Below are positions 8,246 through 16,050 of a stretch of DNA of 35,056 bases, one piece after another (the first letter of the stretch is position 1; each line of letters starts with the position of its first letter). Where the stretch lies: the NCBI GenBank assembly GCA_009392515.1, contig VFGE01000026.1:66322-101377 (forward strand). The letters are read 5' to 3'. The notes under the pieces are model-generated. The model saw only the letters and a program-made list of their open reading frames with translations, was not told the origin of the DNA and did no database searches. Position numbers and translations under genes: made by a program. This DNA comes from SAR202 cluster bacterium (GTDB lineage: Bacteria; Chloroflexota; Dehalococcoidia; Lucifugimonadales; UBA6952).

Positions 8246-9052
8246 ATGATGGAAAAACCTTCTATATTAGAGAATATTATATTAGCCAAGGAAAAATATT
8301 TAGATAATCAGAAGCAAATTACTCCCATTGAATTGCTAATTCGAGATATTGAGCAAAATAATATCCCCAAAAACTTTTCAGGTTCACTTATGGGTGATAG
8401 TGTTATGCTTATTGCAGAAATGAAGAAAGCTTCACCTTCAAAAGGGATTATTTCTGAAAAATATGATCCTAAAGAAATAGCATTAAAATATTCAGAAGCT
8501 AATGTGGCAGCTATATCCATTTTAACAGATATAGATTTTTTTCAAGGGGATATTTCTCATCTTTCTGATGTTAGCTCTCTGCTAAAAACAACTAGTATTC
8601 CAATATTCCGCAAAGATTTTATCATCGACGAATATCAGATTTACGAATCTAGAAAGCATGGTGCTGACTCTTTGTTACTAATGGTGTCTGTTTTGGACCC
8701 ATTCAAGTTGAAGGAATTAATTGAATTATGCAATCAATTATGGATACAGCCTCTAGTGGAAATTCATAATAAAGAAGAATTACAAATAGCTTTAGACTCA
8801 GGTGCAGATATTATAGGTATAAATCATAGAAATCTACATGATTTTTCAATGGATATGAATTTAGTTGAAAAATTAATGCCAAAAATCCCTAACGGGAAAA
8901 TTGTAATTGCGGAGAGTGGTATTGATTCTTATGAGGATATTAAAAGAATGAAAAGTTTAGGTGTAAATGCTGTTTTAGTAGGGGAATCTATTATGCGTGC
9001 TAAAAATATAAGTATGAAGATTAATGAAATGATGGGAATAAATGAAAGTTAA
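8246..9052 (+). CDS. trpC: Indole-3-glycerol phosphate synthase
   Basis: The 268-residue TIM-barrel enzyme makes indole-3-glycerol phosphate from the ribulose intermediate. Conserved stretches are IAEMKKASPSKG (catalytic lysine region), FRKDFIIDEYQI, GINHRNL and ESGI near the C terminus. Two adjacent ATG codons (8246, 8249) could start translation; the upstream AGGG fits either. The gene begins six bases after trpD and overlaps trpF by 11 bases. Confidence 0.95.
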   Translation: MMEKPSILENIILAKEKYLDNQKQITPIELLIRDIEQNNIPKNFSGSLMGDSVMLIAEMKKASPSKGIISEKYDPKEIALKYSEANVAAISILTDIDFFQGDISHLSDVSSLLKTTSIPIFRKDFIIDEYQIYESRKHGADSLLLMVSVLDPFKLKELIELCNQLWIQPLVEIHNKEELQIALDSGADIIGINHRNLHDFSMDMNLVEKLMPKIPNGKIVIAESGIDSYEDIKRMKSLGVNAVLVGESIMRAKNISMKINEMMGINES

Positions 9053-9683
9053 AATTTGCGGTGTAAGAGATGTAAAATCTGCTTTAGTTTGCGAAAGTTT
9101 CTCTGCTGATTTTATTGGCCTGAATTTTGTTCCTAATGTACATAGAGAAATTGATATTGCATCAGCAATTGAAATTTCAAATTCTATGACCTTCATAAAT
9201 AAAGTGGGAGTATTTGCTGACCAACCTATAGAGTACGTTATATCCATAATTAATCAATGTGGTTTAGATTATGCTCAATTAAGTGGTAATGAAAGCCTAG
9301 AATATTGTATGCAGGTGGGGCTACCAATTATCAAATCACTTAAAATAGATACAAATTCAAATATTAAAACTATTAAGAGAAAGATTTTTCCAATAATAGA
9401 TAGTTTAATAAACAACAATGTGATACCGCTTATAGAATCATCTGTTCCTGGTTTTTATGGGGGGACTGGTACACAAATATCTTTAGATATTGCTAAAGAA
9501 ATTGCAGAAAACTTTGATATAATTCTTGCTGGTGGATTAACACCATTAAATGTCAAAAGTATGGTAGATTATATTAACCCTTGGGGTGTGGATGTTGCTA
9601 GTGGTGTCGAATCTGAGAAAAAGCAAACTCCAGATAAAATTATACAATTTATTTCAAATGCAAAGAATGGTGATAATGAATAA
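9042..9683 (+). CDS. trpF: Phosphoribosylanthranilate isomerase
   Basis: The 213-residue TIM-barrel isomerase carries the general base Cys6 in KICG and the phosphate-binding GGTG (141-143) and LAGGL motifs. The usual general-acid aspartate in the FLLD-type motif is replaced by glutamate: the sequence reads [10 protein letters not shown], with Glu132 at that position. A separate trpF gene, rather than a trpC-trpF fusion, is normal outside enteric bacteria. It overlaps trpC by 11 bases and trpB by 8 bases. Function is very likely kept, since Glu can also donate a proton, but the substitution is noted below. Confidence 0.9.
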   Translation: MKVKICGVRDVKSALVCESFSADFIGLNFVPNVHREIDIASAIEISNSMTFINKVGVFADQPIEYVISIINQCGLDYAQLSGNESLEYCMQVGLPIIKSLKIDTNSNIKTIKRKIFPIIDSLINNNVIPLIESSVPGFYGGTGTQISLDIAKEIAENFDIILAGGLTPLNVKSMVDYINPWGVDVASGVESEKKQTPDKIIQFISNAKNGDNE

Positions 9684-10869
9684 GGATTCTAAAATATTAT
9701 GGCCAAATGATAAAGGTAGGTTTGGAGAGTTTGGAGGTAGATATGTACCTGAAACACTTATTCCAGCTCTTGATGAATTACTTGAATCATATGAAAAAAT
9801 TAAAACAGATAAGGGTTTTATCAAAGAGTTTTCTACATTATTAGAATATTTTGTTGGTCGACCAACTCCTTTGTATTTTGCTGAAAATCTAACCAAATAT
9901 TTTAAAGGACCAAAAATATATCTAAAAAGAGAAGATCTATCTCATACTGGCGCCCATAAAATCAACAATGCAATAGGTCAGGCACTTCTAGCAAAAAAAA
10001 TGGGAAAAACTCGTATAATCGCTGAGACTGGGGCTGGTCAACACGGAGTCGCAACAGCTACTGTTTGTGCGAAATTAGGTTTAGAATGCCATGTTTACAT
10101 GGGATCTATAGATATTGAAAGGCAAAATCCAAATGTTCGTAGAATGGAATTATTAGGGGCAAATATTATTTCAGTCAGTAGTGGAACCAAAACCCTCAAA
10201 GACGCTATAAATGAAGCAATACGAGATTGGGTTAGTAATGTAGATACCACACACTATTTAATTGGAAGTGCTATAGGCCCACATCCATATCCTGTTATCG
10301 TTCGTGATTTCCAGTCAGTAATTGGAGCAGAAGTCAGAGAGCAAAGTCTAAAACAATTAGGAACATTACCAAGTGCAGTTATAGCGTGTGTAGGAGGTGG
10401 CAGTAATGCAATTGGTATATTTTACCCTTTTATCAATGATTTAGATGTTAAATTAATTGGTGTTGAAGCTGGAGGTAAAGGTGAAAATACTGACGCTACT
10501 GCCGCAACATTAGTTAAAGGAACACCAGGGGTACTCCATGGGACATATACTTATTTATTACAGGATAATTATGGACAAATTCAAGAAACTCATAGCGTTT
10601 CAGCAGGTTTAGATTATCCGGGAGTAGGACCAGAACATGCATATTTGAAAGATACAGAACGAGCTAAATACGTTTCGGCTGATGATCAAATGGCTATTGA
10701 TGGATTCAAACTATTGTGTTCAACCGAAGGCATTATCCCTGCGTTAGAACCTGCACATGTTATAGGATATTTACCTCACATTATCAAGGATTTCTCATCC
10801 AAAGATATTATGGTTATAGGTCTAAGTGGTAGGGGGGATAAGGACCTCGATACTGTTTTATCTTTATAA
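9676..10869 (+). CDS. trpB: Tryptophan synthase beta chain
   Basis: The 397-residue PLP enzyme joins indole and serine. Lys95 in [10 protein letters not shown] binds the cofactor, Glu117 (AETGAGQHG) is the catalytic acid, and [10 protein letters not shown] binds the PLP phosphate. The sequence is of the standard TrpB1 type that normally works with TrpA. The frame is open upstream to 9586, but the ATG at 9676, overlapping the trpF stop, gives the usual N terminus and length. No trpA gene follows; 184 non-coding bases separate it from the next gene. Confidence 0.95.
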   Translation: MNKDSKILWPNDKGRFGEFGGRYVPETLIPALDELLESYEKIKTDKGFIKEFSTLLEYFVGRPTPLYFAENLTKYFKGPKIYLKREDLSHTGAHKINNAIGQALLAKKMGKTRIIAETGAGQHGVATATVCAKLGLECHVYMGSIDIERQNPNVRRMELLGANIISVSSGTKTLKDAINEAIRDWVSNVDTTHYLIGSAIGPHPYPVIVRDFQSVIGAEVREQSLKQLGTLPSAVIACVGGGSNAIGIFYPFINDLDVKLIGVEAGGKGENTDATAATLVKGTPGVLHGTYTYLLQDNYGQIQETHSVSAGLDYPGVGPEHAYLKDTERAKYVSADDQMAIDGFKLLCSTEGIIPALEPAHVIGYLPHIIKDFSSKDIMVIGLSGRGDKDLDTVLSL

Positions 10870-10974
10870 ACATTCCCTTATCTTATAGCTTTTTCTTATT
10901 GAATTATTTCAACTATGTTTAATTTATGAGTTTATTTTGCAAATCTTAGGAATGATTCTTATTCTCAATTATAA

Positions 10975-11005
10975 TTGACATTTACAATGAAGATTGGTAA
11001 TTAAT
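10975..11005 (+). promoter_or_regulatory. Possible promoter of the MBL-fold gene
   Basis: A perfect TTGACA lies at 10975-10980. The best -10 candidate, ATTAAT at 11000-11005, is weak and 19 bases away. The rest of the 184-base gap after trpB is AT-rich, with no clear terminator and no trace of trpA. Confidence 0.35.
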
Positions 11006-11053
11006 GAGACAACTTTATATGAAAATCCTTAAAGTGGAGGAGAAGGAGTACAT

Positions 11054-11743
11054 ATGTCTAGTAATGCAACAATTGGTCAAGTAGAAGTTACTCGATACAT
11101 TCAATCAACCGTTAAATTTAACTCAGGGAATACTACAATTTGGGTCGATCCATTTGGTTTAAACGATGATCTTATTGGAGGGGATAAAGCTGATATTATA
11201 CTTTTAACTCATGAACATGGTGACCACTTTAATTTAGATGCCATTAATGCTGTTTCTAAAGAAGGTACTATCTTGGTTTGTAACAATAGTGGTATTGAGC
11301 AAAAAATTAGAGGGAATGTTAGTAGTGAATTGATAGTTATGAAAGAAGGTGATAAAAATCTTGTCTCTGGAATAAATGTTGAGGCTGTTGCAGGGTACAA
11401 TGATTTCCATCCACGCAATAATGGCCATGATAGTTTTAATATTGGGTTTATATTTGAATTTGGTGGAGCTAGAATATTAAATGCTGGAGATACTGATTTA
11501 ATTGAAGAATTTGCTGCAATGTCACCATTAGATTTAGCATTACTACCAATCGGAAACGCTGGTTATACTATGGATGAGGCTGACGCTGCTAAGGCGGTAA
11601 ATGAAATGTTAAAGCCTGGAGCTGTTATTCCAGTACATTATGGATTTGCTACTGGAGGAGATCCAGAGAAATTCAAGTCATTAATTAATTCTGGAATTAA
11701 TGTAGAAATATTAGATCCATTAAATCCAATGAAAGCAGGATAA
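11054..11743 (+). CDS. MBL-fold metal-dependent hydrolase (UlaG-like/UPF0173 type)
   Basis: The 229-residue protein has the metallo-beta-lactamase fold: the metal motif HEHGDH at residues 53-58, a later histidine in the GYNDFHP region, the aspartate in NAGDTD and a C-terminal histidine in PVHYG. Its short single-domain form resembles the family containing L-ascorbate-6-phosphate lactonase and UPF0173 hydrolases. The exact substrate is not predictable. A strong GGAGGAGAAGGAG ribosome-binding region precedes the ATG. It sits behind the trp operon but has its own possible promoter and its own terminator. Confidence 0.85.
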   Translation: MSSNATIGQVEVTRYIQSTVKFNSGNTTIWVDPFGLNDDLIGGDKADIILLTHEHGDHFNLDAINAVSKEGTILVCNNSGIEQKIRGNVSSELIVMKEGDKNLVSGINVEAVAGYNDFHPRNNGHDSFNIGFIFEFGGARILNAGDTDLIEEFAAMSPLDLALLPIGNAGYTMDEADAAKAVNEMLKPGAVIPVHYGFATGGDPEKFKSLINSGINVEILDPLNPMKAG

Positions 11744-11750
11744 ATCAACT

Positions 11751-11783
11751 AAAAAGAGCCATAAATTTATGGCTCTTTTTTTT
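11751..11783. terminator. Bidirectional intrinsic terminator
   Basis: AAAAGAGCCATAAA and TTTATGGCTCTTTT form a perfect 14-base inverted repeat, with a T run on the plus strand and its mirror on the minus strand. It lies between the convergent ends of the MBL hydrolase gene and the MaoC-like gene and overlaps the latter's stop codon. Confidence 0.92.
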
Positions 11784-12216
11784 AATCTCTAATTGGAAGT
11801 TCTACTGTTGCTGTACCAGGTGTAGTCTTGTCACCCTTACTATTTTCTAACCATATATCACAGTCTAAAAGATGATGATTTCCATCTTTGTATTTTTTTG
11901 TCACAATACCTTTACAAATCAAGTCCTCATTTGGTACATCCATGGCTCTATACTGGCAACTTAGTTTTCTTAACATTCCTGTTTCACCAATCCAGTCAGT
12001 CATTAATTGTCCTAACCAAGCATTTTTTAATGCTCCGTGTATTATTATTCCTGGAAGGTTGTTATTTTTTGCAAATTCTACGTCATAATGAATTTGATAA
12101 AAATCTCCAGATGCTCCAGCGTATTTTACTAAAAGTTGGCTACTAGCATTTTTAGGGAGCGGTGTAACTTCAGAAGCTTCTTCAACATCATCCCAGTATA
12201 AAGTTTCTTTTGACAT
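11782..12216 (-). CDS. MaoC-type hydratase/dehydratase, catalytic subunit (HadB-like)
   Basis: This is a 144-residue hot-dog-fold protein. The hydratase motif is visible as SGDFYQIHYD with catalytic-type Asp38 and His43, followed by GIIIHGALK. In the mycobacterial HadAB enzymes, HadB carries this Asp/His pair and the partner HadA lacks it; the adjacent upstream gene looks like that partner. Together they probably hydrate or dehydrate a (3R)-hydroxyacyl thioester in fatty-acid or related acyl metabolism. AAGGAG precedes the start. It is the last gene of the minus-strand group and ends in a terminator. Confidence 0.82.
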   Translation of the reverse strand: MSKETLYWDDVEEASEVTPLPKNASSQLLVKYAGASGDFYQIHYDVEFAKNNNLPGIIIHGALKNAWLGQLMTDWIGETGMLRKLSCQYRAMDVPNEDLICKGIVTKKYKDGNHHLLDCDIWLENSKGDKTTPGTATVELPIRD

Positions 12217-12236
12217 AATTATTCTCCTTAATTGTT

Positions 12237-12692
12237 TTAGTAACTAATACCGTTAGTTTTTTGCGTGGCTACAATTTGACCTAATTGATTTTCATATCTT
12301 GTCTCTCTTGTAATGATGATCATCTTTCCTAATCGGCCTTCGCGTTCTACTACATCTGCTAATTTAATAGTGACAGTAATTCTATCACCCGGTCGTATGG
12401 GTTCGAAAAATTCCCAGTCGCTACCAGCGTCTAAATTCCGTGTAAATGGACTTTCTGCTGTTTCTGGCAATGATCCAGGCCGAAGGGCACGGTAAAAAGT
12501 AGGAGGGGCAATAATGCCACCGTATTTTGAATTTCGTGCCTTTATTTCGTCGCTATATATTGGGTTTTCATCACCTATTGCTTCAGCAAATCTTGCTATG
12601 TGACCTTTTTCGATTTCATAAGTTATTGGATCAGATTCTACACCAATAGCGTTGCGTAATGATTCAGGGATTATAGTATTTTCATCTGGCAT
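12237..12692 (-). CDS. MaoC-type dehydratase, non-catalytic N-terminal-type subunit (HadA-like)
   Basis: This 151-residue hot-dog protein is of the MaoC N-terminal (FAS1-like dehydratase) type. The equivalent of the hydratase motif reads IGDENPIYSD: the aspartate (Asp41) is present but the catalytic histidine is tyrosine (Tyr46), as expected for the substrate-binding partner in a HadA/HadB heterodimer. It lies 20 bases upstream of the HadB-like gene. An AAGGAAAG site precedes the ATG. The substrate, acyl-CoA or acyl-ACP, is undetermined. Confidence 0.8.
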   Translation of the reverse strand: MPDENTIIPESLRNAIGVESDPITYEIEKGHIARFAEAIGDENPIYSDEIKARNSKYGGIIAPPTFYRALRPGSLPETAESPFTRNLDAGSDWEFFEPIRPGDRITVTIKLADVVEREGRLGKMIIITRETRYENQLGQIVATQKTNGISY

Positions 12693-12737
12693 AATTCTTT
12701 CCTTAATTCTTTATGTAAAAGTAGTATCAGTCTATAC

Positions 12738-13328
12738 CTACTCTTGGTCGAAATCAACGATTTCATTACCGTGTTTTTCAACTGATTGCATAATCGATGC
12801 TCTATTATTTGTCCAGTTATTTTTTTCTAATTCCATATACATGAAGTCGTATCCATATTTCCGTACGGTTTCTATTATAGTAAAACCACACTTTTGGAAA
12901 GACTTTTGGGCTCGTGTATTCCATACAAGAGTATGGAGGTATATTTTATACATACCACGATATGTAAACATATGATCTAATAATCCCACCATGCTATCAA
13001 ACCCATATCCATGATTCCAGTAATCTCTATCTCCAATCATTATTCCTATTTCACATTCTCCCATTAGAGTATTGATGTCATAACACATCATATTTCCAAT
13101 ATGTTTCCCGTCAGTTGTATCAATGGCGAATCTTATAGAATAGGGATTTGAGTAATTTAATTCATACTTATAACCACGAAGGTATTCTTCAAAGGTTTGT
13201 TTTATTGGTCTGGATGCATCTAATCTCGATAACTCTTCATCACATCTCCAAGTATAGTCGTCAAGAGCATCTTCTATAGATTTAGGACGTAAAAGTATTT
13301 TTCCAGAATTAATTATGCCTGATTCCAT
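12738..13328 (-). CDS. GNAT-family N-acetyltransferase (RimJ/RimL-like)
   Basis: The 196-residue protein begins with the ILLRPKSIEDA pattern typical of RimJ/RimL-like acetyltransferases. It carries an acetyl-CoA-binding region around YWNHGYGFDSMVGLLDH and the C-terminal motif NTRAQKSFQKCGF. Such proteins acetylate protein N termini, ribosomal proteins or small molecules; the acceptor here is unknown. Its start overlaps the Nudix stop by one base (TAATG), so the two are probably translated together. Confidence 0.85.
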   Translation of the reverse strand: MESGIINSGKILLRPKSIEDALDDYTWRCDEELSRLDASRPIKQTFEEYLRGYKYELNYSNPYSIRFAIDTTDGKHIGNMMCYDINTLMGECEIGIMIGDRDYWNHGYGFDSMVGLLDHMFTYRGMYKIYLHTLVWNTRAQKSFQKCGFTIIETVRKYGYDFMYMELEKNNWTNNRASIMQSVEKHGNEIVDFDQE

Positions 13329-13756
13329 TATGTTATACTTTCGCTTTCTATAATCCTGCTCACTATATCTGATTCACTTTCAAAGGTTAAAATAGATTTT
13401 GCATATTGTATTTCTATCCATTGTACTGTATCAAATTCATGATCGTGATTTTCCAAATTACCACCAATAATTTCCATAAGGAAAAATGTAACTTCTTTAG
13501 GCAAGTATTTTCCTTCTTGTGGCACCAAATATTCAATAGTTCCAATTGATTTTATTATTTTGCATTGTAACCCAGTTTCTTCTAACACTTCTCTTAAAGC
13601 AGTATTTTCTAAATTTTCACCATTTTCACTTTTACCTTTAGGTAGTGCGTAAAGATTTGTTTTAGTCCTATGGCATATGATAATTTCTCCGCCATTGTTT
13701 TTTCGATATATAACACCACCTGATGCTATAATCTTTTTATTTTGATTGATATCCAT
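13328..13756 (-). CDS. Nudix hydrolase
   Basis: The 142-residue protein contains a complete Nudix box between residues 41 and 63: Gly41, Glu47, then REVLEETGL with Arg55, Glu56, Glu59 and Glu60 binding the metal. Nudix enzymes cleave nucleoside diphosphates linked to another moiety, including oxidised nucleotides and dinucleoside polyphosphates. The N-terminal SGGVIYR stretch is typical of the diadenosine polyphosphate or MutT type, but the substrate is uncertain. No clear ribosome-binding site is seen before the ATG. The HEAT-repeat gene lies 24 bases upstream. Confidence 0.88.
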   Translation of the reverse strand: MDINQNKKIIASGGVIYRKNNGGEIIICHRTKTNLYALPKGKSENGENLENTALREVLEETGLQCKIIKSIGTIEYLVPQEGKYLPKEVTFFLMEIIGGNLENHDHEFDTVQWIEIQYAKSILTFESESDIVSRIIESESIT

Positions 13757-13780
13757 ACTAGTATATTAAAAATAATGTAT

Positions 13781-14677
13781 TTATGATTCAAGGTTTTCTA
13801 ATGCTAATTCTAAAGACTCTTGAATTTCTGGCATGTCGTTTGGTAGGCTTAAAAGCATTTTTTTTGCAATAGGCCCTCCAATTATACCTAATGATTCGAT
13901 AGCACAATTTTGCACTTGGATATCTTCATCATTTAATAATTCTTTTATGTTTGGTAATACTGCTTCATTACCTAATTTACCTAATGCTATAGCTGATTCA
14001 TATCGGATTTCAGGTGAGTCATTATAGGTTTCAGTGATCACAGTATTTAGCCAGTCAACATTATCAGTTTCTCCCATAGCATATACTGCACTAGAGGTAA
14101 GCATTATATTCTGGGAGTTATAGGCTTTTTTGATATAATGATTTATTGATTGGGTGTTAAAACAAGCGGTGGATTCCAGAGTTCTTCTCCATAATTCTGA
14201 GTCCATACTGATATTAGCCAAAACAAAATTTATAGAATTTATGATCTTTTCGGAAATACGACCTGATATTTTTCCGTTTTTTATTAGGTAGCAAAAATTT
14301 CTGAGTAATTTAGATGCCTCGACCCTGACTGATTCTTCTTTGTCTTCTAATAAAATTTTGGATGCTGCATCACCGATACGATAGTCTTCACATTCCCATA
14401 AACCATTAAGAGATTCTTTTCTAATATTTGGGTTTTTGTCGCTTAAAGTAAAATAGAGTATTTCATAGAATTCCAACTCAAAATTTTCTTCTGCGATTTG
14501 ATTAATTTTCTGAATGAGGTTTAATTTATGCAACTCATTCAAAGATTCCCACCATTTCTGGAATTTATCCATTTCTATTGGGTTAATTCCTGAAAGTTCT
14601 GATAAATCATTTTGATCAAATTCTTGTAAAGAGTCTTTGAGAGTATTTAGTTTTAATAGAGTTTCATCAAGTGACAT
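13781..14677 (-). CDS. HEAT-repeat protein
   Basis: The 298-residue, acidic, almost entirely helical protein has no signal peptide. From about residue 75 it holds paired-helix HEAT-like repeats, for example NPNIRKESLNGLWECED, EESVRVEASKLLRN, SPEIRYESAIALGKLG and DIQVQNCAIESLGIIGG. Such proteins are scaffolds for protein-protein contacts or, in the PBS-lyase type, for tetrapyrrole proteins. No enzyme motif is seen, so the role is unknown. It begins the minus-strand group with Nudix, GNAT and the dehydratase pair. A -10-like TATATA ends seven bases before the ATG, suggesting a leaderless mRNA. Confidence 0.8.
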   Translation of the reverse strand: MSLDETLLKLNTLKDSLQEFDQNDLSELSGINPIEMDKFQKWWESLNELHKLNLIQKINQIAEENFELEFYEILYFTLSDKNPNIRKESLNGLWECEDYRIGDAASKILLEDKEESVRVEASKLLRNFCYLIKNGKISGRISEKIINSINFVLANISMDSELWRRTLESTACFNTQSINHYIKKAYNSQNIMLTSSAVYAMGETDNVDWLNTVITETYNDSPEIRYESAIALGKLGNEAVLPNIKELLNDEDIQVQNCAIESLGIIGGPIAKKMLLSLPNDMPEIQESLELALENLES

Positions 14678-14684
14678 TATTTTA

Positions 14685-14712
14685 TATATATAATTTTTAG
14701 GTAATTCTACAA
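14685..14712 (-). promoter_or_regulatory. Promoter giving a possible leaderless HEAT-protein mRNA
   Basis: On the minus strand, TTGTAG (14712-14707), 16 bases and TATATA (14690-14685) precede the ATG by seven bases. The stretch is so AT-rich that other -10 registers are possible. The rest of the 130-base gap to nth shows no clear terminator. Confidence 0.4.
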
Positions 14713-14807
14713 ATACATTGAAGTTGATATATATACTAAACAGTACAAAACCCTTGTTGCAATATGATAATAGCTAATTGAATACATTTGATATGTAATT
14801 GTATATA

Positions 14808-15455
14808 TTATTTTATGTTTACAAAGGACTTTCTATTTGGGTAACATGTTTTACATATTATGCAAGTATTACCTTTACAACCGCGAGCAGTGCAATACTC
14901 CCGCCCATAATAAATAATTTGTAGATGCAATTTGTTCCATGAATCTTTTGGAAATAATAATTTTAAATCTTTTTCAGTTTGTAATACGTTTTTACCATTT
15001 GTTAATCCCCATCTTTGAGCAAGTCTATGAATATGAGTATCAATAGGAAAAGCGGGGTGCCCAAAACCTTGGGACATAATAACGCTGGCTGTCTTATGTC
15101 CAACACCTGGCAATGATTCTAAGTCTTCAAAACTTTCAGGGACTTTACTATTGTATTTTTCGACTAAGATAAAAGAAAGATCCCATATAGCTTTGGACTT
15201 TTTAGGAGCTAATCCACATGGTCGTATGATGCGATATATCTCCTCAACACTTATATTTATCATAGCATCGGGGGTATTAGCTTTGGAAAAAAGTATAGGA
15301 GTAACTTGATTTACTCTTTCGTCTGTGCATTGGGCACTTAATAAAACTGCAATAAGTAGCTCATATTTATTCGAGTGTGATAATGGAATAGGGGTTTTAG
15401 GATATAATTTGTCGAGATAATTAGAAATGAAAACTACTCTGTCTTTTTTATTCAT
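14808..15455 (-). CDS. nth: Endonuclease III (base-excision DNA glycosylase/AP lyase)
   Basis: The 215-residue enzyme removes oxidised pyrimidines and nicks abasic sites. The helix-hairpin-helix motif LPGVGHKTA holds the catalytic Lys121, and the catalytic Asp139 is in PIDTHIHRLA. A C-terminal cysteine cluster for a 4Fe-4S centre is present, but with Cys188, 193, 198, 201 and 204 the spacing differs from the usual C-x6-C-x2-C-x5-C. The gene follows the EVE-domain gene by 18 bases, without an obvious ribosome-binding site. Confidence 0.93.
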   Translation of the reverse strand: MNKKDRVVFISNYLDKLYPKTPIPLSHSNKYELLIAVLLSAQCTDERVNQVTPILFSKANTPDAMINISVEEIYRIIRPCGLAPKKSKAIWDLSFILVEKYNSKVPESFEDLESLPGVGHKTASVIMSQGFGHPAFPIDTHIHRLAQRWGLTNGKNVLQTEKDLKLLFPKDSWNKLHLQIIYYGREYCTARGCKGNTCIICKTCYPNRKSFVNIK

Positions 15456-15473
15456 AATATATTTTTACTTTAA

Positions 15474-15932
15474 TTAAGATTTGAAACTAATGATAATATC
15501 CCATTCTTCTTTTGTGACTGGTTGTACTGATAATCTTTGGTTTTTAAAAAGTACCATATTTTCTAATTCTGGAATTTGTTTTAGTTCTTCAACATGTATA
15601 GGAGTAGTGAATTTTTCTTTAACTTGAATATCAACCATGTACCAGCGAGGATTATCGGGTGAGCTTTTTACATCAAAGTGTATATCATTTTGATCCCATG
15701 CTGTATGGTCTGGGTAAGCCTCTTTTGCTACAGTAACAATTCCTACAATTATTCTTGGTTTTGAATTTGAATAATAGAACAACAGTTCATCACCTAATTG
15801 CATTTTTTGCATATTATTTCGTGCTTGATAATTTCTTACACCATCCCATTCAGCTGTTTGATTGGGTTCATTTTCCAAATCCTCAAATGAGTATTCATTT
15901 GGTTCTGATTTAATTAACCAGTAATTTTTCAC
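15474..15932 (-). CDS. EVE-domain protein (thymocyte nuclear protein 1-like)
   Basis: The 152-residue single-domain protein shows the EVE pattern: WLIKSEPNEYSFEDL at the N terminus, WDGVRNYQARNNMQKMQLGDELLFYYS in the middle and the C-terminal FKNQRLSVQPV. EVE domains belong to the PUA-like fold and bind modified bases in DNA or RNA; some are linked to restriction or RNA modification. The gene starts with GTG at 15932, preceded by GGGAG at good spacing, and is transcribed with nth, which suggests a nucleic-acid maintenance unit. Confidence 0.9.
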   Translation of the reverse strand: MKNYWLIKSEPNEYSFEDLENEPNQTAEWDGVRNYQARNNMQKMQLGDELLFYYSNSKPRIIVGIVTVAKEAYPDHTAWDQNDIHFDVKSSPDNPRWYMVDIQVKEKFTTPIHVEELKQIPELENMVLFKNQRLSVQPVTKEEWDIIISFKS

Positions 15933-15975
15933 AACTTACTCCCTTATCAATTATGCTTTGTGTTAAACTAGTTAT

Positions 15976-15984
15976 ATTATAACA
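15976..15984 (-). promoter_or_regulatory. Extended -10 promoter for the EVE-nth genes
   Basis: TGTTATAAT on the minus strand, a perfect extended -10, predicts a start near 15969 and a leader of about 37 bases. No clear -35 is present. Confidence 0.65.
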
Positions 15985-15989
15985 CTTCA

Positions 15990-16018
15990 TTGTGTTTAGT
16001 TATTTGCTAAGGTATAAT
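15990..16018 (+). promoter_or_regulatory. Promoter of argC
   Basis: TTGTGT (15990-15995), 17 bases and a perfect TATAAT (16013-16018) face away from the EVE promoter. Start is predicted near 16025, about 26 bases before the argC ATG. Confidence 0.6.
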
Positions 16019-16050
16019 CCTTTTTTAATTTTAGTTTGAGTTTAAGTATA

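Noticed and set aside
9586-9675. Earlier start for trpB inside trpF
   Set aside because: It would add 30 residues not found in TrpB; the ATG at 9676 gives the normal N terminus.
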